DNA from: Ophiodon elongatus
Taxonomy: Eukaryota > Chordata > Actinopteri > Perciformes > Hexagrammidae
DNA: 64,000 nucleotides
Direction: 5' to 3'
NCBI GenBank assembly: GCA_016806645.1
Contig: JACSYO010002159.1
Coordinates: 10,128,501 to 10,192,500 of the forward strand
Positions 54,802 through 64,000 of the stretch are shown here, one piece after another. A program made the translations under genes and the position numbers. Below the pieces are notes generated by a model. It worked only from the letters and a program-made list of their open reading frames with translations, made no database searches and was not told the origin of the DNA. Numbering within the stretch: position 1 is the stretch's first letter; each line of letters opens with the position of its first letter.

Positions 54802-55073
54802 CCAGCCTCAAATGTATCCTAGTTGAGTCAGTCAATCTCGAGCTCCCAGATTAGTCTTGCGCATTGGACCACGTTAAAGCCATTTCATTTAGGATTGCAG
54901 GAGACAATTATGGAGAGACCAGGCTCACTCATCAACACACACTTGCAACCAAAAACACACACAGTTGTGTTCAAACGCAAGGTACAGAGGCAGAGGTTAC
55001 AAAATCGATAAGTGCTGCCTGGAGGAACAAAAAGACATGTCTGACTACCAGTGTCACCCTCAGTTCAGTTCAG

Positions 55074-55082
55074 TGTGCGTGC

Positions 55083-55138
<56 letters not shown>
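55074..55138. repeat. GT microsatellite
   Basis: About 30 GT units with gcgtgcgtgcgt at the left end. Confidence 0.95.
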
Positions 55139-56779
55139 TTGCGAGTAGGCTTCATGAGGCTTTCCAGTGATTGCTCACTTTGATTTAAGTTGTAAACCTC
55201 TTTTCATCCCCACCTGCCTGATCACAGACAGCCCCCTTCACCCCCTCCTCTCAAACCTCCTTCTTACACTGATTTATGTACCATGTCCAAACAAAAACCA
55301 TCAACCAATCTGTCATTCACAAAAGAGTGGAAACAACTGGGAGGAAGTGAAAGAGGCAGAGTGAAGCAATTTCATGTGGAAAATTGGCAGGAAGAGAGGC
55401 AAGAGGCAGATGTTTTAAAAACGGTTCTGTGTGACAATAAAGGACAGACTGTCAGGGAATACAGACAGAGATCATGATCTTAAGTTTGGTGAAGATACTA
55501 CAGACAATGTATTCCCTCTATGTTTTGTTTCTGCTCCCTTTATCCCTGTTAGCAGCCTGAATATAATGAATGTAGGTGACTAGAATAACATCAGAATATG
55601 TTTTCTTGTAAGAAAATGGATTGGAGGGTGCTGCAACTCACTTTTGTGGGACTTTATAAAAATGTATTCACATTTCATGCACTGTATTCATTTTCACAAC
55701 ATAAATTGATCACAGATTCTCGATAAAAAATCTACTTTGACTTGGAGAAACATATTTGCAAAGGGACAAATTCTGGGAAATTACCGTCAACGTGATAGAC
55801 CCTTTTTTCTACGCATGAACAAAGGGGAAGCAGACACTTGTGTTTACTCTCTGCCTCAATCAGGTCAATCCATCATCCACGGCAGAGTGGCGCAGGCCTG
55901 ATTTCTGTGTGGTTCACTGACAAGCTAAAAGTACACACTTATACACAGCCTGCAGGGGTGGGATGTGGACGCTGGCTATAGTAAGTCAAGGTGAGGCCTT
56001 AAGTGGTCTGTCTGCTGAAGGTGTGACAGCCACAAAGGCAGACCGACTGGATTTGTCTGGCGGATCTGTCAGTGCATGCAGCCTGACTGCCTCGAAACGC
56101 ATAAACCATGATCAAATTGATGTCTGGATTAATGTCAGCTTTAAGGAGAACGACAAATGCACTATTTGCTGTGGTCCATTGAATCATATAACATACTGGT
56201 ATAAACAGCTATGCATACATGTGTCAGGGTACTTAAGCCGATGCATGCACATATTTAGTAGAAGAACAGTATGCAAATCCTCTTGTATAAGCCGGTTTGT
56301 CTTTTTTTCTTCAACTTTCCACTGTACGAGTACTAATATGTAGGAATCACACGTGAGGAGAAACATATAGCAATACAATTCAGGTATTGTAGCCCATTAT
56401 AGTGCACATGTTTTGTGTTGGCAAAACCACATCCTGTCTGAATAAAGTCCTGTGGACAGATTTTCATTCATGTCCCACAGTGATTGGGGTTGAGGTTTTT
56501 TGTACCAGTAATAAGGTTTTACTAATGTCACAAGACTAAATCTTGGCTGTACTGTCTGTAATATAAGAGTGTTTGAGGCACACTAATGGAGACAAGTCTC
56601 CCTCTACTGTTCATTCCCATGACGTACAGTTATCAGAGAACATGTACAGTACATACAGTGTGCCCATTATTCTGTCCCAAGAGATAGAGAGACTGAGAAA
56701 GCACCTGATTCTGTGTGAACATTCATTAATAGGTTTAGCTATAAAATTGTGTGTGTTGTGTGTTTTATACTGTATTTAC

Positions 56780-56901
56780 CATGAAAGGTGCTGTTGTCTG
56801 TCAGGAAGTGCCGGCGGTACTTTGGCTCTCCTTTCCTGTTCACAACCCAGGCGCTCATGGTGGGAGGAGGAGGGACGGGGGAGGACGAACAATTGGATGA
56901 T
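56780..56901 (-). CDS. plch1: Candidate plch1 alternative exon 1C
   Basis: A good acceptor (ctcctttacag) precedes 43 nt and then ccaccATGAGC, a strong Kozak context. It opens 26 codons (MSAWVVNRKGEPKYRRHF then LTDNSTFH) and ends in phase 1 at GTAAAT, compatible with exon 2. I do not recognise the peptide. Without transcript data it remains a prediction. Coding starts at 56858. Confidence 0.48.
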
Positions 56902-57923
56902 CTGTAAAGGAGAAGAGAGTTTAACTGCGTGTCCAAACATGTTGCAGGAATTGAATGAATCGAAAAGATAATTTTATTACATATGTTCTATAATATATAT
57001 AAAAAAAGATACATGTGGTGTCTATGAGCCAGCTTAACTCTTAAGAAGAACAGCCCAAGATGCAAATTAAAAGAACAAAACTAGTTTAGAGGAGGAATAA
57101 TACGATATATTAAAGGAGAAGGAAAAATGATTTGATTCCTTTCTGGACAGGGAGACTTTGAGGGGGAAAAAAATAATAATTAAATTGACATTTTCATAAA
57201 TTGTGGATTCTCTAGAGAGTTAGAAGAGAGTTTAATATTTTAGGACTGAGTTACCATTACAATTATAGAAAACTTTATTTTGTGTGCAAAGAAGACAATT
57301 TATGCAGCTTGAAAGAGATTCAAAACCAAAAGTATAAAGAGGGAATTACAACAAAAACTTTCCCTCAACTGCAGTTAAACATCCTGTGACTCCATAATTT
57401 GTGAAATTATAAAACGTGTTTGTCCAGTTTTACTTAGTAACTTAGTTTGGCTTTCATTATGAAATGTATTCTTCTTTTGTTAGTGGCAGCATCGCCACCT
57501 CTTCCATGCCTCAACACGTAGTATATGTGTTTTGGGTCTCTTCAAAAATGTTATTGTTATTGTGATCAAAATCAGCATGTGATTGAATTAATTGAATTAT
57601 AGTGACAGTTTCTAGCTCTTTAACCTTTCCAGCTCTACCATGAAAACATTCTCTCTTTCTCAAATTGTCATCCTACAATTTCTCGACCCTCTATCTAGTT
57701 TATCTGGCCCGCCTTTTTATACCCTTTGAATTTCTACATCTTTTTCAATGTGTTCTCATTCATCCTACTTTTGTTTCTCATGGCCATTATTCCCGGATTC
57801 CTAATTTTCCACTATTTCCTCTTGATCACTTTTCATTCCTACCTCGCCTACTGCCAGTTTGACCGCTTAGTGTTTCCCCACCTGTTGCTCATCTGTCTTT
57901 CTCTGATTTACTGCATCCCACTA

Positions 57924-57925
<2 letters not shown>

Positions 57926-57987
<62 letters not shown>
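57926..57987. repeat. CA microsatellite
   Basis: About 30 CA units, ending cgcacacgca. Confidence 0.96.
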
Positions 57988-57997
<10 letters not shown>

Positions 57998-59258
57998 TCC
58001 ACAGGAGATGTATAGATCCGGAAAGGCTCGGAGCCTCTAAGACAGTTATTGGCGTCTGGTGCCGGCTGACCCGAGCAGAGGTGATGTCTGGTGGAACATG
58101 TAGAGCTCACGGGTTAAGTATCTTTGAGGTGAAAGTACTTTCCTGTGACCCTGCCACCACCTCACTTTAGAACACAGAAACCTGTTATGTCTGTGATGTT
58201 TATGACAGACCACATGGACAAAGACCAACTCATTCTGTTAATATGACACCCATGTCATGGTGAATTAGAGTGTGCATACAGTGCAGAACTCCACCAAAAC
58301 CTGGATAACTGTAAGCATACATGTATGTATAAATGTGTGTTGTATAATGCAATGAATCTCTGCTCTCTTACTATAGTTATAGCAACGTTTAATATATGTT
58401 CCTTTGAATAATGTAAGAAATCAAAAGATTCCCTTTAACAACAACACATGGAGAAAAACACAAAGGTGAAAGTGTTCAAAGAAAAACGGTAAAAAAGAAA
58501 AGTAGAAAAGACCTCTAGGATGGTTTCTTAGAGCAAATATTTCTGATCCTCCTATAATCTGTGCTTTCTGGTGGCGCTTTAGCAGATAACTAAATAGAGC
58601 ATTGACCTAATATCATAATATCTGCTTCACTATAAAATCTTTGCAGCGTGTAAAGTTTGAAAACTTTGGTTTTGTCGTCATGTTACAAGCATAAAGTCAT
58701 CGGAGGCTTTTCTTCATAGTCATTAAACTCTGCTTCACCTTACGCCTGCAACGCCTCTCTGTTGCTGTGAACTCACTGTAGAGCACGGCCCCTTGTGGCT
58801 TACTGCTTGATTACAGAATAATGTTTCTAAATTACTGTTTGTTTTCATAACAGAGCCCATATTAGAGATAGGATTCGAAGTAGATGAGAGACACTTAGCA
58901 GCTTTATTGGCATATCAGGTCCTGATACAGCTAGATTATATGAACCCACCATAAACATTGAAGTCACATGGCAAACAAAAGTTAACAGAATGTGCAAGTT
59001 AGTAAGCTTCACAAATACTGCACGTAACTGTAAGTTACACAGCAAATATCATCAGAGATCATAAAGTGTCTATAATAGTGGTGCAACTAAATACAACATC
59101 TCATTCCATGGCCATTATTTTTGTAATACTGTCGCAAACATAACAAGGAAAAAAATGCTAATACTTGAACCACAGAAAATTACTATATATTTACATAGTG
59201 GGTTAGTATTCACCAGTGAAGGCCAAGTACGATCATCCGAATAATACCAAATTAAAAG

Positions 59259-59560
59259 GATAGTTCGACATTTTTGGAAATGCGCATTCTTGCCGAGAGT
59301 TAGATGGGAAGCTTGGTACCAGTGACATGTCTTTTCCATTAAATATTAAGCTACACAGTCACCAGCTTGTTAGCCTAGCTTAGCATAGTGGAAAGAAGGG
59401 GAAACAGACAACTTACAACTACCGGCCTCCAAAAATGCAACTAATTAACATTGTGGTTTTGCGGGGTGTAATGTGCAGGACTATTTCTTGGCTGGGATCA
59501 GTGACTGCCTTGAGTCGTGTCATCAAAGTGAGGTTGCCTGGCAACCAGGAGACAGGTTTT
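59259..59560 (+). repeat. Second copy of the ttcgacattttt repeat family
   Basis: Starts ggatagttcgacatttttgg, then ttgttagcctagcttagca and gcaggactatttcttggctg, the same family as 28288-28598. The matching right terminal inverted repeat is not found, so this copy is truncated or rearranged. Confidence 0.62.
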
Positions 59561-62520
59561 TTTTTACAAATCAAACAAACAAGATATAAACTAAGCTGAT
59601 TTGAGAAATAAATGTTTCACTGCCAGACTTCTTGATGAGCAGTAACTCTATGTCAGGCCCTGACAGGAAGTAGGCTGAGGATGCCCCCAAGTAAAATATT
59701 TTGGTGACGTAGATATTTAAATGAAACAGAAGTAAAACAATCTGAAATATGTAGGTGCAGCATTTTAGAATTTACGCTTTTCAAGTCCTTTCTGGATGTA
59801 AAACACACATTTGATCTGACAGGATATAGCAATCCATTTCTATGTATACAGCTGATTTTGGTTCTTGTTAAACTGAACAACCATTAGCAGTGGCCTATAA
59901 ATTGCACCCTTTAACTATAGGGGTACTATTGTGTCTTTCAAATATTGAGAGCAGGCCTTTGCTGCTTCAATAAAAAAATTATTGTTAGAGTTAAATATAG
60001 AATAAAAACTGATAACATTAATGAAGGGCAATATACTTTAGTCAAAAAATAGAATATCTAGTTCTTTTTTCAAGATCATAGATCCTTGATTTTAATAAAA
60101 ATGTATCACCTGTGATTATCATACTTTTGGGTCTTTATGTGTGAGACAGTTGAAAGAACTGCAGCACTTACAAAGTTATTACCATTAAGAATAACTCTGA
60201 ACATAAAAGTTTAAACCATAATTCCTTTTTAAGGGGCTGTTTAATATTGATGGCACATGTGCCATGGAACAAATAACTCCTCCTCTAAGCATGTTTGTTA
60301 GTAACAATGGCCCTCTCATGGCACACAGACACAAAGACAGCAGCATCTGTCAACCCATATTGACATATGCCAAAGAGCACTCTATTAAGGCATAAATAAT
60401 AAGATATACAAGGGTTATTCTTTTTTCCATGACCAGATGCCACAAATGCTGAGTGATTAAAAACCAGTATTCAATAAAATAATAAGAATAATTTATTTTT
60501 AAATCTGTAACTATCTCAGTGGTTATGCCTTTTTTGTAAAGCACAAGCAGAGGCTTATATCCAACAGAGTTATATTGCTTCCTATGTATCTCCCTTCTCT
60601 AAACGTCACCTGGGATGGATGGGGATCCTAATGTCATTCAGCCAGTGAACCACCTTGGTGTTCTTCAGAGTCAATGAGTAGCTTGTAATTGCTGGTTAAG
60701 CAGTTATCCGAAGAGAGAGTAAACAGTCTTGGTATGTTGATGGCTGGACAGGTTTCCAAAACCACCTCACTCAATCATTGATATATAAAAGTAAAGGGTG
60801 TATAAGGGACTAGAGGTATTTTAAGTCGTGTGAAAATATTGGCATTGCTGAACATTGTTACAAACTTGGAAATGCTTTCTATAAAATAAAGTTTCTGTTT
60901 CATATGTTTGGGGTTTGGGGTGGTCAGAAGTTGCCTTTTGTATTGACTCTCAAAGTGCCATATACAATATTTGTATCTGCATTAGTACAGTTTGTATTTC
61001 TGCTAACAATTAATCAAACTTAATTATCTGCTTATATACAGTCAATTTCTAGACTGTAGAATATATAATACAATTCTACCTCAGGTTCAAGAAAATCTAC
61101 ATGGAACATCATCCTGTTCAAATCTCTAGAGATGCAACTGAATCATTAAACAGGTTACTTTCATTATTGATTAATGTTCATAATATTTTAGTTAATCAAT
61201 CGATTTTTATTGTTTGGTCATTGAAATATATGACAATATTCTTTTTTGTCTGACCGACAATTCAAAACCCAAATTGATTCAATTCATAATTATACATGAC
61301 CAAAGAAAGCTGAACGTCCTCATAATTGAGAAGCTGCAACAAAATATTATTTGTCAATTTTGCTTGAAAACGTTTAAACAATTAAACAGATACATTTACT
61401 TATCATTTGAGCTCTACAAAACAGCTCCAGTGTGTTTTTACCAGGCTAAGAGGAAAGAAGAGGAAGTTGTAACATCTAAATTGTCCGGCCTGTGCTGTTT
61501 CATAGAGCCTTTGGCCTGATAAGGAAACAGAGCAAACCTCGAGGCAGCGAGGTTACTGAGGGGTCAGAGTTGTTACGAGGGGGCACTGAGGCTATCTGGG
61601 CTTGTCAACAGACGCTGTAACAGTATGGAGTCGTAAAAGTGGTGCAAACTAAGAAATCTCCTCTGAAAAAGTGCTGTGTGACCAAATCGTACTGTCAAAT
61701 ATAGATACTAGATTTAAAGCTGAAATAGATGCCTTGAGAGCACTGATGTTCAACAATGAAACACCTATAAGATAAGAAGTTTAGTGAAGAGAATCATTAG
61801 GTGTCAGAATTTTTTTTAGTACATCCTGAAATTATTAATAAATTCAAACTATGCTATTGATTAAAGATTCAGCATTTTAGTGGAAAATCCTGTCTCCATA
61901 GCCAAAATATCATGTATACGGCATGTTTTGAACACTTTGGGAGCTCAATCTTATTTTGACTTTCATGTGTGCTGCTCTGTGCACGTGTGTGTGGTAGGAC
62001 GTGTATGAGGTGGGGTCGTCTTGCTTTACTGTGAAATTGAGGGCTGGGTAAGGTCATGAGTCAAACCTTCAGATGTATTTCAAGCAGAGACACCTCCTAA
62101 TCTCTCCCTCCTGTCCCTATCCTTTACTTTTACTCTCAGGTTTTAGACTCAAACTTTCTGCTTCATGTCCTCAATGACAGAAAAGAGCTGTTTATTTCAG
62201 TATTTGTAAATGGATATGAGTAAGTGCGTGATTGGACTCTGACATACAGTAACACAAAGTGACAGCTTTATCATTGCTTGCTTTTATATTTGTGTTTTTT
62301 CACACGCACGCACACAAACAATTTGGTTCATTCAATCCCAAAGTGTTCACCCTCAGCCTTCCTTTCCACCAAAAATCTTAAATTATTCATGAGGGATCAC
62401 AGCACCCATGACGAGTCATGTTCCCACTCCTACAACCCTACACCAGCAAGCCGATACACTGCTCACAATACTTCTACTCACATAATAACAAGGGAGTCAC
62501 TTTACAACTGATGCATTCTT

Positions 62521-62521
62521 G

Positions 62522-62553
<32 letters not shown>

Positions 62554-62593
62554 CACGCACACACACACACGCACACACACACACACACACACA
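62521..62593. repeat. CA microsatellite with CG interruptions
   Basis: About 35 CA units interrupted by cgcacacacacgcac. Confidence 0.95.
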
Positions 62594-64000
62594 GCCTCTA
62601 CAGTGTACGTGATTTTGTGATGGAAAAGCTACTCAGTGTTATAGATGTTTAACAGTAGTGTTTATAGTGACAGCAGGTGAAATCAAATAGCGACCTCATC
62701 TCATGAGAAAGTTCAATCAACAACTGCAAACTGCATATACAAAAGTGAGTGAGTTTGGACCTGAGGCCTTTGTGCCAGTATCAATTTGCAAATAAGCTTC
62801 ACCATCTCTGCCTGACAAAGACCTTCCTTGTATGAGATGTTGACAACACTCTGTGAGGTTTATCAGGCAGGAGCAAAGATGGAGAGTCACCTTTATGTTT
62901 TTTGGGGTGCAATTCAGTCAGTGTCACACCAGCTCTCTGTCTCTTTAAATCTCTTTGTCTTTCACACCCGGGCAGCTACACACAACCACTCAAATCAAAT
63001 CAAAAAATCCCCAAGGACCCTGCTCTCGGACGGGGGATTGCCCCATCTCTTTCTCTCTTCGATGGCTGCTGGCTGAGTTTAATAAAGGCCTTTGTTATGC
63101 TGCCCTGCTGCAAATCTCTGTTGTTAAAGCACAATAGGGAAGGAGCACCAAAATGTGAAACGCATGCAGCAGAAAATGCTTTATCAATCACACAGAAGTG
63201 TTATTGATTCTAGTAGAAAACATATCAATGTACATGACAAAAATATACCTGATCACATCAGCTCAGGCAGTTTGTGGTTGTCAAAATAATCCATGATTAA
63301 GAAATAGTTTTGAGCCTGATTGTCTGTGGTTTACCTAGAGGGGTAGAATAAAGATAAGGACTGAAATGTCTTGAGTTTCTATATTACAGAGCTGTGTCCA
63401 GGCACACAGGTTTAACAGGTGCACATTTGCTTGGATACTGTAGACAGTATCCTGCCAACAGTACATTTAAAGTGACAGTTAACTGTATGCAGAATGCCAT
63501 AGTCAGAAAAATGCACAGTTAAGGGTCAGGAAACAGTCTTTTTAAGTTAGAAAAATGCACCTTGTGAGGTACAATGACACTGTTTTTCTCAAAGAAATGT
63601 CTTTATGAATCACAACAAGCATCCCAGGTTTACTTACTTCTGCCAATTCAGTTTCAGATTTTGAAACCACGTTGTCAGCTTCCTCAGAAAGTATTGCCAC
63701 TTTCACCAGAACAGTAGTCCTTCAGGCACTGAATGTCCATGGCATCGGGCACAGATGTAGTGTAAGTCAGTGATAGTCCCAGGAGTGTGGTTCCAAGGAA
63801 AGAGAATGTCCCAACTTCACTGTTGTGGGCCAGTAGCCACCACTACATCAAGCACAGTGCCTTTTCAAACGACTACTACTAGTGTGGGACTAGTGGAATA
63901 AGGAAAAACCTGGAATGGATTTCGGAGTGGACAGTTCGTCCACGAGAGACCAGGAACATGGATTACTCATTCAATCAATCCTTTCATTCAATACTAGGAA

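Larger units (their letters stand above)
56902..64000. other. Upstream region with no gene seen
   Basis: 7 kb with CA tracts (57926-57987, 62521-62593) and a repeat fragment at 59259-59560. No exon-like frame on either strand. It may be a 5' intron of transcripts using exon 1C or simply upstream flank. Neprilysin (mme), the other expected OlfC-cluster flank gene, is not in the window. Confidence 0.5.

Noticed and set aside
56902..64000. Neprilysin (mme) or another gene at the right end
   Set aside because: No peptidase motif such as HExxH in a convincing frame and no exon-like conserved strings were seen on either strand.

Overview
The window is genomic DNA from a bony fish, probably a percomorph teleost. 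The evidence is intron-rich vertebrate genes, long GT/CA microsatellites, fish-type LINE 3' ends, a tRNA-derived SINE, small inverted-repeat elements, and an olfactory class C receptor next to a phospholipase C-eta gene. The species cannot be named from this sequence alone. Both recognisable genes lie on the minus strand.

Layout, left to right. 1-3.8 kb is intergenic with two LINE 3' ends. 3.84-7.92 kb holds an intact olfactory family C (V2R-like, OlfC) receptor that I could assemble in frame over 11 exons (900 codons plus stop, counted from the exon lengths). 7.9-10.1 kb holds its putative promoter, a GT tract and the 3' UTR of the next gene. From 10.14 kb to at least 53.9 kb lies plch1 (phosphoinositide-specific phospholipase C eta 1). 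Its 23 coding exons join without a frame break into about 1,917 codons: PH, EF-hands, catalytic X and Y, C2, then a Ser/Pro/Gln-rich tail of about 1,060 residues. Two further candidate first exons (47.9 kb and 56.8 kb) splice in the same phase into exon 2. From 57 kb to the end I see no gene; it is probably upstream flank or 5' intron.

Plch1 cleaves PIP2 at membranes to IP3 and diacylglycerol. OlfC receptors detect amino-acid-like odorants in fish olfactory neurons and signal through Gq/PLC. Linkage of OlfC genes to plch1 is a known fish arrangement: from the literature as I recall it, the main OlfC cluster lies between plch1 and neprilysin (mme). This window would then be the plch1-side edge of the cluster. 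There is no evidence here that the two genes share regulation.

Points that stand out: an AT-AC (U12-type) intron in plch1; an OlfC gene cut by extra introns, including two inside the 7TM region; three alternative plch1 N-termini; and a perfect 24-bp inverted repeat with a 5-nt loop in plch1 intron 1. I found no operon, CRISPR, phage or other prokaryotic feature, and nothing that I would call a wholly new biological system.
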